From positions 1 through 18,053 of the forward strand of contig DATFXM010000154.1 in the NCBI GenBank assembly GCA_035315885.1: a stretch of 18,053 nt of DNA. Direction: 5' to 3'. The stretch's first letter is position 1. Each line of letters starts with the position of its first letter. The notes below the pieces were generated by a model, which made no database searches, was not told where the DNA came from, and saw only the letters and a program-made list of their open reading frames with translations. This document shows, piece after piece, positions 1 to 10,216 of the stretch. The position numbers were made by a program, and so were the translations under genes. Source of the stretch: DATFXM01 sp035315885. Its GTDB lineage: Bacteria; Acidobacteriota; Blastocatellia; UBA7656.

Positions 1-1
1 G

Positions 2-631
2 ATGTTATTTGGAGGAGCTGCTTGGACCGCGTGCATGTCTAGCTTCAATACCGCAATGCAAACGGTAGCTCCTGCGTGGGCACGCGGACGGGTGCTGTCG
101 TTATTCACTCTGATCTTGCTCGGCGGCACGGCAGCTGGAAGCGCCGCGTGGGGTGCGATCGCAACCCGCTTGAATATTGCGACGGCGCTCGACTTGGCGG
201 CGTTCGGTTTAGTCGCGGGCTTGGTACTCAACCTGCGATATCGACTGATCAGACTCGAAGATTTGAGTCTCACGCCTTGGGTGCATTGGCCTGAGCCGGT
301 TGTGGTAGTCAGTCCCAAGCCTGATGAAGGACCAGTGCTTGTTACGGTCGAATATCGCATCGATCCGAATCGTGAGCAGGAGTTTCGTCACGTGATGCGC
401 GAAATGAGGAGGGTTCGGAGACGTGATGGCGCCTTTCGTTGGGGATTGTATAGTGATACCGCCGATCCGAGCCGATTTGTCGAAACCTTTCTGGTCGAGT
501 CGTGGGCGGAACACCTGCGACAGCACACTCGCATCACCGAAGCAGACAGAATTGTCGAAGAGCGAGCATATGCCTTTCACTTGGAGGATGTTCCGCCCGA
601 AGCGACCCATCTCATCGCGGAACCTGTTTAG
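2..631 (+). CDS. MFS exporter (MFS_3 / enterobactin-exporter-like), C-terminal part, with ABM-like tail
   Basis: This is the 3' end of a gene whose start lies left of the window; the frame is open from the first bases, so the leading ATG need not be the true start. The first ~75 residues read as the last membrane segments of a major facilitator of the MFS_3 family: a conserved AWT..MSSFNTAMQTVAPAWARGR stretch, then hydrophobic helices around residues 32-50 and 58-76. After a proline-rich linker, residues ~108-195 form a soluble domain (VTVEYRIDPNREQEFRHVM, later FVETFLVESWAEHLRQH) like the antibiotic-biosynthesis-monooxygenase ferredoxin-like fold that often ends these proteins. Likely role: proton-driven export of a small molecule at the inner membrane; the substrate cannot be told. 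It converges on the nitrilase remnant, leaving about 30 bases between them. Confidence 0.85.
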   Translation: MLFGGAAWTACMSSFNTAMQTVAPAWARGRVLSLFTLILLGGTAAGSAAWGAIATRLNIATALDLAAFGLVAGLVLNLRYRLIRLEDLSLTPWVHWPEPVVVVSPKPDEGPVLVTVEYRIDPNREQEFRHVMREMRRVRRRDGAFRWGLYSDTADPSRFVETFLVESWAEHLRQHTRITEADRIVEERAYAFHLEDVPPEATHLIAEPV

Positions 632-659
632 CTGACCCGAGTCTGGCACGCTCAAAACT

Positions 660-1187
660 TCAGGGCTGCCTCCCCGAAATCGAAAGCGCCTTCTTCTTGC
701 GTGGAGTGTTGCTGTCGTAGGACTTCTGCGCTCTCGCGTACTCGTCCGCTACCGCTGCGGCTCCAGCCGTTCCACCCACTGCAAGTTCGGCAATCCCCAC
801 GCCCGTACAGACTTGATCAGCGTGAGTCTTCCTCGAGGGGTCCAAAGTGATGTCGGCGATCCCGATTCCTTCTTTGTCGTCCATCGACTGAAGAACAGTC
901 CCATCGGAGTCAACGATAGCGGAACGACCGGGGAAATAGCCGTTGATTTCATTGGGCGCTGGCTTGTACGAGCGACCAACCTTGTTTACCATCGCGACGG
1001 GCATGCCAAGCTTTTTCGCATACAACGAAGCGATATGTGTTCCCGGCGGTGATGATAAGCCACCGCTATTGCTCATATCTGCCGTCGAAAAAAATCGTGC
1101 AGTATCTATCTGACCTTTGACTGCACTGAAAGTGTCGGTAGCAGGATCTTTTCGCCTTTTTCGGCTATCACTTCGTAGGAGCCCCAC
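660..1187 (-). pseudogene. carbon-nitrogen hydrolase (nitrilase family) remnant, C-terminal part only
   Basis: The 175-residue reading frame matches the second half of nitrilase-superfamily amidohydrolases. Visible features are a stretch SNSGG (about residue 41), then SLYAKKLGMPVAMVNKVGR, then FPGRSAIVDSDGTVL, then GIGIADITLDPSRK. The family is normally about 250-320 residues with a Glu-Lys-Cys catalytic triad spread over the first two thirds. Here the Glu, Lys and Cys regions are absent, and the first ~35 residues do not resemble the family. No good ribosome binding site precedes the putative ATG. The minus-strand sequence just upstream carries a piece of an unrelated gene (see 1106-1258), so the gene was probably cut by a deletion and fused. 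I treat it as a pseudogene; a short expressed protein of new function is possible but unsupported. Confidence 0.7.
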
Positions 1188-1258
1188 GGCCGCTCATTTA
1201 CCTTTGAGTTATGAGAATCACAATTGGCCTGATCCTGCTTTGATTTCTTCAGTTTAGC
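1106..1258 (-). pseudogene. short remnant resembling mannose-phosphate isomerase type II cupin (ManC C-terminal type)
   Basis: On the minus strand, a 50-codon open stretch in a different frame from the nitrilase remnant contains NERPWGSYEVIAEKGEK followed by LLPTLSVQ. The RPWGSYEV signature and a following 'k.l.V' strand are typical of the start of the cupin domain in type II phosphomannose isomerases and the C-terminal domain of mannose-1-phosphate guanylyltransferases. The upstream residues (lysine/glutamine-rich, then SHNSKV) fit the linker before it. Two consecutive TGA codons close the frame on its 5' side and a TAG closes it on its 3' side, so no functional cupin is left. The match is short and by eye, so it is a likely rather than certain identification. 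Confidence 0.45.
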
Positions 1259-1332
1259 TCATCAGCGAGCTTACTCTCTTAGCGAATTCTCGCTGGTATG
1301 CACGAAATAACAATTGCGAACCGCCGATGTTC

Positions 1333-1361
1333 TTTTCAGCGGTAGAGCGTGGTGATAGAAT
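1333..1361 (+). promoter_or_regulatory. putative sigma70-type promoter with extended -10, upstream of the 2-oxoacid:ferredoxin oxidoreductase genes
   Basis: A -35-like TTTTCA (1333-1338) is followed after 17 bases by TAGAAT (1356-1361), which is preceded by TG one base upstream (TGATAGAAT), an extended -10. The start codon of the alpha subunit is 110 bases downstream. It is the best promoter candidate in the region between the decayed genes and the operon, but it was found by eye only and matches of this quality occur by chance. Confidence 0.35.
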
Positions 1362-1471
1362 CGCGCCGGATTTAAGAAAGGGCGGACGCGGAATGCTCTC
1401 GCCCACGCACTCTTAGGCTGATCGATTCAACTGTTCTTCCAACTTTAGACCACGCGGTCAGGAGATTAGCC

Positions 1472-3454
1472 ATGCGTGAAATCACTATAGGAATTGGCGG
1501 CGCAGCCGGAGATGGGCTCGATAAATCGGGCGATACGCTTGCAAAGACTGCGGCGAGGCTCGGGCTGTACGTCTACGCTTACAACAGCTATCAATCGGTT
1601 ATTCGGGGCGGGCACATCTGGTTGCGCGTGCGACTTGGGGAAGAGAAAGTGCAGTCGCACGGCGATCGGCTTAATGTGCTCATTGCTCTCAATCAGGACT
1701 CGGTCGAGCGACATGCGCCTGAGGTTGCGCCCGGAGGCGCGGTTCTCTACAACTCGGATAAGTTGAAGCTTGATGGGTCGCTGTTGAAAGACAACGTTCT
1801 GTCGGTTCCGCTTCCGGTCGGGTCGCTGACCAAGCCTTCTGGCAAGGTTCAACCAGTCATGCAGAATACCGTAGCATTGGGCGCGTTGGTTTTCCTCGCA
1901 GGCCTCGACTTTGATACGGCGGCGAACGTGCTCAATGATACATTCACCCACAAGGGTCAGGCCGTTGTAGAGCAGAACGTCAAAATTGCGCGCGCCGGTT
2001 ACGACTACGCGCACGACAACTTCGTGCCGCTTGGCTATGAGTGGAGCTTCTCGCGTATAAGAAGGCCCTTCGTCACGGGGAACGAAGCTTTCGCGCTTGG
2101 TGCGGTAGTCGCCGGGTGCAGATTCTACTCGGCTTATCCAATGACACCCGCTTCGTCGATTCTGCATTGGATGGCTTCGCACGCCGAGAAATGTGGAGTT
2201 GTCGTGAAGCAGTGCGAAGATGAGCTTGCCGTAGTAAACCTTGCGATCGGGGCAGGCCACGCCGGTGCGAGGGCGATGTGCGGGACGTCGGGAGGTGGCT
2301 TCGCACTTATGACGGAAGCCATCGGCCAGGCCGGGATGATAGAAACGCCGGTCGTGATAATCGAGGTCCAACGCGGTGGACCGTCTACTGGCGTGCCGAC
2401 CAAAACCGAGCAGGCGGATCTGAACCAGGTGTTCGGGGCGTCGCAGGGGGATTATCCCCGTTGCATCATCGCGCCAACCTCCACCACCGATTGCTTCGAC
2501 TCGGTGGTTGAAGCGTTCAACTTAGCCGAGAAATATCAACTCCCGGTGACGATCATCAGCGACCTGCTGGTCAGCGAACATCCCGAGACCGTCGAACCCG
2601 ATGCCCTGCACCAGGACGTCCCGATCGATCGCGGCCAGCTTGTAACAAGCTTTAATGAACCGAATGGACCTTACAAGCGCTATGCGTTCACGCGGTCGGG
2701 CATATCGCCGCGCGCTCTCCCCGGCACCGAGGGAACGCTTTACGTCTCCGCAACCGATGACCACGACGAGGGAGGCATACTGATCAGCGATGTGTTCACC
2801 TCGCCGGCTGTGAGGAGGAAGGTGCAGGAGAAGCGAATGCGAAAGCTAGATGCTTTGCTAGCGGAATTGACGCCCCCCATTCTGCAGGGGCCGGCCGACG
2901 CGGATGTCACATTGATCGGGTGGGGTTCCACTCAGGGGGTGATTGAAGAAGCGGTCGCGCAGCTCGCTCAAAGCGGGATCAACGCAAACCATCTTCAGTT
3001 CAAGTATGTTTACCCGTTTCATTCTGCGGAGGCGTCGGCAATATTGCGCGGTTGCAAGAAGACAATTTGCGTGGAGGGGAACTACTCGGGCCAGTTTGCA
3101 AGGCATCTGCGTGCGGAGACGGGCTTTACCGTGGACGAGCACATTCGCAAGTACGACTGCGAGCCGTTCGAGCCTCATCACATCGTCGAGCAGGTGAAAG
3201 CTATCCTCGAAGGCCGCAGTCGCTCAAATGATTTGACCGTGGACGAAGCGCGCGAAATGGCCTATCACTACATTCGCACCCGTCTAGGCGACAAAGCCAG
3301 GCCCGCCGCGATAGCAAGGCACGAACCAAACGGTGCCGACGAGGCGACCTGGAACATCGAGATCGTGTCGCGCGAAACACTTGAGAAGCGAGGTGAGTTG
3401 TCGATTGGTGTCGAGACGGGAACTACCTATTGGTGGCACCCGGTCTCCGCTTGA
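1472..3454 (+). CDS. korA: 2-oxoacid:ferredoxin oxidoreductase, fused gamma-alpha subunit
   Basis: Subunit of the enzyme that decarboxylates a 2-oxoacid (2-oxoglutarate, pyruvate or a branched-chain oxoacid) to its acyl-CoA and reduces ferredoxin, in the cytoplasm. The first ~185 of 660 residues are the gamma domain, with GIGGAAGDGL at residue 7 onward and later YQSVIRGGHIWLRVRL. The alpha domain follows from ~203 (GNEAFALGA), with the characteristic YPMTPAS at ~221 and RGGPSTGVPTKTEQADL. A transketolase-C-like domain starts at ~479 (VTLIGWGSTQG). This gamma-alpha fusion of about 600-660 residues is the usual KorA/OorA/VorA architecture. Ribosome binding site GGAGA lies 6 bases before the ATG. 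The beta subunit follows after 54 bases, so the two form an operon. No ferredoxin or delta subunit is nearby. Substrate specificity cannot be decided; 2-oxoglutarate is the common annotation. Confidence 0.93.
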   Translation: MREITIGIGGAAGDGLDKSGDTLAKTAARLGLYVYAYNSYQSVIRGGHIWLRVRLGEEKVQSHGDRLNVLIALNQDSVERHAPEVAPGGAVLYNSDKLKLDGSLLKDNVLSVPLPVGSLTKPSGKVQPVMQNTVALGALVFLAGLDFDTAANVLNDTFTHKGQAVVEQNVKIARAGYDYAHDNFVPLGYEWSFSRIRRPFVTGNEAFALGAVVAGCRFYSAYPMTPASSILHWMASHAEKCGVVVKQCEDELAVVNLAIGAGHAGARAMCGTSGGGFALMTEAIGQAGMIETPVVIIEVQRGGPSTGVPTKTEQADLNQVFGASQGDYPRCIIAPTSTTDCFDSVVEAFNLAEKYQLPVTIISDLLVSEHPETVEPDALHQDVPIDRGQLVTSFNEPNGPYKRYAFTRSGISPRALPGTEGTLYVSATDDHDEGGILISDVFTSPAVRRKVQEKRMRKLDALLAELTPPILQGPADADVTLIGWGSTQGVIEEAVAQLAQSGINANHLQFKYVYPFHSAEASAILRGCKKTICVEGNYSGQFARHLRAETGFTVDEHIRKYDCEPFEPHHIVEQVKAILEGRSRSNDLTVDEAREMAYHYIRTRLGDKARPAAIARHEPNGADEATWNIEIVSRETLEKRGELSIGVETGTTYWWHPVSA

Positions 3455-3508
3455 TCGTTCTGTTTGTGAGTAGCAGGTTCGAAATTCTTTTGAAGCTCAG
3501 GAGGTCAT

Positions 3509-4390
3509 ATGGCTGCTGTTGTTCAACTACCGATTGATTTGTACGAGAGCGGGGTTGATCCCGATTGGTGTCCCGGCTGCGGCGATTTTGGCGTCCTGAA
3601 GGCAATCAAATTGGCCGCGGGCAGGCTAGCAATCCAACCGAAAGACTTGATGGTTGTTTCCGGCATCGGCTGCTCGTCCAACCTTCCGGGCTTTATACAC
3701 TCATACGGAGTTCACAGCCTGCACGGCCGCGCGGTGGCGGTCGCCGAAGGAATCAAGCTCGGCAACCATGCCCTGAACGTTGTGGTGACGGGCGGAGATG
3801 GCGACGGATACGGCATTGGCATCGGTCATTTCATTCACGCGATGCGGCGCAACATTGATATCACCTACGTTGTGATGAACAACCAGATCTACGGCCTCAC
3901 CACCGGACAGGCGTCGCCGACCACGATGAAGGAAGTTCGCACCAAATCTACTCCGCGCGGCAATGCCGAAATGCCAATTAATCCACTCGCGCTCGCGCTC
4001 GTCTCGGGCGCGACCTACATTGCGCGCGCTTTCTCGGGCGAGCCTGAGCACATGGCGCAGATGATTGCGGGCGGCATCTCACATCGCGGCTTCGCACTGA
4101 TCGACGTGTTCAGCCCGTGCGTGACCTACAACAAGATCAACACGTATCCGTGGTTCAAACAGCGCGTCTACAAGCTCGATGCTAACGCGGGCTACAACTC
4201 GACAGATACTGAAGCCGCATTCAACAAAGCATTCGAGTGGGGCGACCACATTCCGCTTGGCCTGTTCTACAAAGACGAGCAGCCGATCTACGAAGACAGC
4301 GAACCAGCGCTGAAGAACGGTTCACTCGCGCATCAGCCGTTGGAGTTGAAGCGAGAAGTCTTTCAAGAGTTGGTGAAAGAGTTTATTTGA
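3509..4390 (+). CDS. korB: 2-oxoacid:ferredoxin oxidoreductase, beta subunit (TPP and [4Fe-4S] binding)
   Basis: This subunit binds thiamine diphosphate and the iron-sulfur cluster that passes electrons to ferredoxin. Of 293 residues, WCPGCGDFG at 20-28 gives Cys21 and Cys24, GIGCSS gives Cys55, and SPCVTYN gives Cys204. This four-cysteine pattern is that of the archaeal 2-oxoacid:ferredoxin oxidoreductase beta subunits. The TPP/Mg motif is GDGDGYGIG at about residues 96-104, followed by MNNQIYGLTTGQ. Length is normal for KorB, and no key residue is missing. A strong AGGAGG site sits 7 bases before the ATG. It is the second gene of the operon and must pair with the gamma-alpha subunit upstream. 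Electron acceptor ferredoxin must be encoded elsewhere. Confidence 0.94.
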   Translation: MAAVVQLPIDLYESGVDPDWCPGCGDFGVLKAIKLAAGRLAIQPKDLMVVSGIGCSSNLPGFIHSYGVHSLHGRAVAVAEGIKLGNHALNVVVTGGDGDGYGIGIGHFIHAMRRNIDITYVVMNNQIYGLTTGQASPTTMKEVRTKSTPRGNAEMPINPLALALVSGATYIARAFSGEPEHMAQMIAGGISHRGFALIDVFSPCVTYNKINTYPWFKQRVYKLDANAGYNSTDTEAAFNKAFEWGDHIPLGLFYKDEQPIYEDSEPALKNGSLAHQPLELKREVFQELVKEFI

Positions 4391-4910
4391 AGTCGAGTTT
4401 GCCTTCAAGAACGATGCTGCTGGATTCACGAAGCAGCTGAGATGCTGACCTCAGGCATCGCCGTTTCTCTGGGTCTTACCCGGCATATGGAGTGGTAAAC
4501 TCGGTACGCCGAAGACAGAGATAACCTACGAGTGGTTTGCATTCCCTCGTCTGTTGTTGAGTTACTAAAGCGCATCGCGAGGCACCCACCTTCAACCCCG
4601 ATGAGGCTTTCATCTTCGCAAGACCAGAAGGGCAGCATCGATCGAGAAGCCTTCTCAAGCCCTCCAGTCCAGATATGCAACGACCTCAACGGCGCGGTCA
4701 CGAGTTGACTCGTCCACGATGAAGCCAAAGTCGAATGAAAAATACTTTTGATGGTGCAGGTCTTCAGGAACAACTTCAAAAACGTATACTGGATCTCTGG
4801 CGAGAGCCGTGCGGGCAAATCGAGCATTGCTCGTCGTTATACGACAGCCCCGCTCTGGTGGTGTAATCCGCACCTATTCAACTAATCCGATCGATTCAGT
4901 GGAGACAAAC
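4391..4910. other. 520-base stretch without a recognised gene; possible minus-strand remnant
   Basis: No intact gene is recognised here. On the minus strand at 4655-4873 there is a 72-codon open frame whose middle part (DPVYVFEVVPEDLHHQKYF, then VDESTRDRAVEVVAYLDW) has protein-like composition, but I cannot name a family. It starts with a GTG lacking a clear ribosome binding site and ends abruptly, and the other minus frames carry no recognisable continuation, so it may be a decayed gene. On the plus strand TATACT at 4785-4790, with a weak TTCAGG 16 bases upstream, could be a promoter for the crotonase gene, about 120 bases before its start. Confidence 0.3.
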
Positions 4911-5762
4911 ATGAAAAAGGAAACTCAGATGGCAAGAGGAACGAAGCAACTACATCTTACGCGTCGGTCTCCCAGCTATTGGCGAGCAACGATTGATCAT
5001 CCGCCGCTCAATATCTTTGGCCCGGAGACCATTCCGCAACTAAATGAGGTCATAACAGCGCTCGAAACCGATCCGGAAGTCAAAGTGGTCGTCTTTGACA
5101 GCGCGGTTGAAGGCTTCTTTCTGACGCATTACGACTTCCTTGCGCCAGTTGAGGATACGACCCGACTACCACCGGGACCGACAGGCTTACAACCGCTTCC
5201 AGACATGCTTGTGCGCCTCAGCCGTGCTCCGGTGGTATCGATCGCCTCGATCCGAGGCCGCGCTACCGGTGTTGGAAGTGAACTAGCCCTCGCCTGCGAC
5301 ATGCGTTTCGCGAGCCGTGAAAAAGCCATCTTGTCCCAATGGGAAGTTGGGGTGGGCATTGTGCCCGGCGGTGGCCCAATGGCACGGCTACCGCGGCTGA
5401 TGGGACGAGGACGCGCACTCGAAGTGCTCCTCGGGGCGGACGACATCCCGGGAGATCTAGCCGAACTGTACGGATACGTCAATCGCTCATTTCCGGATGC
5501 TGACCTTGATGCGTTTGTCGATGGATTAGCAACCCGCATCGCATCGTTCGACAAACGGGCGATCGGCGAGACCAAGCGCTTTGTAGACGTCGCCAGTTTA
5601 CCACCTGACTTCGAAATCGCACCGGAGTGGGATGTGTGCTTTGCTTCGATCATGCGGCCGGCCGCACAGGAGAGGATCAAGAGATTGATGGAGCTAGGCT
5701 TTCATAAACCCGGAGATGTGGAGGAGCGCTTAGGTTATTACGTCGGGCAGCCCGGGCGCTGA
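4911..5762 (+). CDS. enoyl-CoA hydratase/isomerase (crotonase) family protein
   Basis: A 283-residue crotonase-fold protein. The oxyanion-hole region reads IRGRATGVGSELALACDMRFAS, and the next conserved block is SQWEVGVGIVPGGGP. The two glutamates used for water addition in enoyl-CoA hydratases (Glu144/Glu164 of the rat enzyme) appear to be conserved as the Glu of GSELAL and of SQWEVG. The usual AGADL loop is replaced by THYDFL, so the reaction may differ from simple hydration. The frame is open further upstream (to 4809), but the ATG at 4911 is preferred because GGAGA lies 5 bases before it and the residues upstream look non-coding; an ATG at 4929 is an alternative. It is followed after 25 bases by a DUF4331 gene, so the two are probably co-transcribed. 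The exact substrate is unknown. Confidence 0.85.
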   Translation: MKKETQMARGTKQLHLTRRSPSYWRATIDHPPLNIFGPETIPQLNEVITALETDPEVKVVVFDSAVEGFFLTHYDFLAPVEDTTRLPPGPTGLQPLPDMLVRLSRAPVVSIASIRGRATGVGSELALACDMRFASREKAILSQWEVGVGIVPGGGPMARLPRLMGRGRALEVLLGADDIPGDLAELYGYVNRSFPDADLDAFVDGLATRIASFDKRAIGETKRFVDVASLPPDFEIAPEWDVCFASIMRPAAQERIKRLMELGFHKPGDVEERLGYYVGQPGR

Positions 5763-5787
5763 GCATTGGAAGAAAGGAGAAACATAA

Positions 5788-6762
5788 ATGTCACACCATG
5801 CCTCCGGTGCGGACTTTGGGTTTCCGCACGGTGATGCGCGATTAGACATGACTGATCTCTACGTCTTTGCGAAGCCGGGTGATTCCCAAAAATCGGTCAT
5901 CATCCTCAATGTGCACATGTCGATGGGCGTGAATCCGTTGCGGCTCACAACACGAGAGCCCTTCGCCCCCGGGGCACTCTATGAAATCAAAGTTGATACC
6001 GATGGCGACGCCATTGCCGACCTCTGTTACAGCGTAGAGTTCGCCGCTTCTAAGGACGGCACGCAGACCGCAACGGTTCGTCGGACTCAGGGGGCCCGAG
6101 CTGTTGGCCCGTGCGACGACGGGGAAGTCATCGTCGAGCAAGCGCCGGTCTCAGCTGGGCGCGAAGCCTTGATAACGAAAGCCGGCGACTACTGTTGTTT
6201 CTTTGGTTGGCGCAGCGATCCTTTCTTTTTCGACGCAAACGGCAATTTCAATCATATGCAGTTCACGGGCGACGATTTCTTTGCAGACAAAAACGTTTGC
6301 AGCATCGTGCTTGAGTTGCCCAACTCGGCTCTCGGAGCCGATGAAGTTGGGGTGTGGGCCCGCACATTGGATAAAGCGGTAAAAGGTTGGAGGCAGGCAG
6401 AGCGCGGTGGGAGACCAATGCAAGCAGTTTTTCTCCCCGGCGAAGAGAGGGAAGCGTATCTCAACGGGCAACCAGCCGACGATGATCGGTTCATTGGGGT
6501 CTTCGCGCATCAATTGGAACATATGGGCGGCTATACGCGAGAGGACGCAATCAGCCTGGCGCGCAAGTTGTTGCCTGACATTCTTTCCTATGACACCCGA
6601 CGTCCGTGTTCGTTTCCTCAAAATGGCCGGACACTCACCGATGATGTTGTCGATCCTTTCTTGTCAGTGCTAACGAACGGGAAGGTAAGAGGAGATGGGG
6701 TTGGACCGCACAAGGATTTGCTTGACGAGTTTCCGTACGTCGGGCCGCCGCACGATGTGTGA
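5788..6762 (+). CDS. DUF4331 family protein
   Basis: A 324-residue protein with the hallmark start of DUF4331: SHHASG at residues 2-7, then ARLDMTDLYVFAKPGDSQ, then a beta-rich strand NVHMSMG and a calcium-site-like DTDGDAIADLCY at about 72-83. A second block FFFDANGNFNHMQFTGDDFFADKNV is also family-like. No signal peptide or membrane segment is seen, whereas many relatives are secreted, so this member looks cytoplasmic. The biochemical function of the family is not established. A good AAGGAGA lies 7 bases before the ATG. The gene follows the crotonase gene after 25 bases on the same strand and is probably in its operon. Confidence 0.85.
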   Translation: MSHHASGADFGFPHGDARLDMTDLYVFAKPGDSQKSVIILNVHMSMGVNPLRLTTREPFAPGALYEIKVDTDGDAIADLCYSVEFAASKDGTQTATVRRTQGARAVGPCDDGEVIVEQAPVSAGREALITKAGDYCCFFGWRSDPFFFDANGNFNHMQFTGDDFFADKNVCSIVLELPNSALGADEVGVWARTLDKAVKGWRQAERGGRPMQAVFLPGEEREAYLNGQPADDDRFIGVFAHQLEHMGGYTREDAISLARKLLPDILSYDTRRPCSFPQNGRTLTDDVVDPFLSVLTNGKVRGDGVGPHKDLLDEFPYVGPPHDV

Positions 6763-7494
6763 TCGCTGAGAGGTGTATGCCTTTGTCAGTTCAAGGTCCA
6801 AGTCCGAGATCCTCCGTTAGCCTGCATTCGCCGTCTAAGTTGAAAACCAATCCATCGATCCGGGCCATCGTCGTCTGTTCTCGCGGGCTTACAAATTAGC
6901 GTCGATTGTTAATTATGTAGCAGTGCATCCGTGGATCCCACTTGCCGAGGTTAGGCCGTTGAGATGCGACAGCGGCGACAGACCAGGCCAGCGTTCTTGG
7001 TCTGTTCGAAGAGTTGCACTTATTCGAGCCGCGCCTTAAGAGTTGAGTTCATCTCGGCATCGTAGCATTGAAACCATATCTATAATCCACATAGTCAAGA
7101 TGCGCTCGCCCTGGTAAACGCTTGTCAGTCTACTGTACAAGAAAATCCTGTTGTAGAATGAGCAGTCATAACACGGTGGCAGAAAATGGGAGGCCATATC
7201 ACGCCACGCAAACGCTTGCTCCCATTGTGGAAACTCCTCAGTGCCTCCACGCTGCCTATCCCGTCCGTTCGGCAATACATACTTGCCAGGTGAATGGGAG
7301 GAGTTGAGAAGACAAGAGGAAGAGAGGGGGAAAGGAGCTCAACAAAAGCTTGGACGAAATACTCCAAGCAAATGACTTCAGTTATTAGAGCGCGCTAGGA
7401 GCGTAAGAGGGAGAAAGAATACAAGAAGCAACAAAACATCGAAAGGGCCAGCTCAGCGACTGTCGTTTGAGAGTGGAGTCGAGAGGAATCAATC
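6763..7494. other. 732-base stretch without a recognised gene, upstream of the glucosidase gene
   Basis: I see no protein family in any frame; the open frames here are short (60-80 codons) and their translations have no recognisable motif. The last ~200 bases are strongly purine-rich on the plus strand (about 7292-7338 is almost uninterrupted A/G). That tract is flanked by a 6-base inverted repeat, GTTGAG at about 7312 and CTCAAC at about 7338. This may be the untranslated leader of the glucosidase gene. No promoter, riboswitch or tRNA could be recognised. Confidence 0.4.
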
Positions 7495-10212
<2,718 letters not shown>

Positions 10213-10216
10213 TTGA

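Noticed and set aside
1466..2371. 301-codon minus-strand open frame opposite the korA gene
   Set aside because: It lies wholly antisense to a clearly recognised gene, and its translation has no family features.
4405..4441. Hairpin GCTGCT...AGCAGC after korB as a terminator
   Set aside because: The stem is only 6 bp with a 10-base loop and no T-run; it is too weak to call.
4426..4827. 133-codon minus-strand open frame in the gap after korB
   Set aside because: Its composition is rich in Ser, Arg and Cys with no motif or ribosome binding site. It overlaps, in another frame, the more protein-like stretch at 4655-4873.
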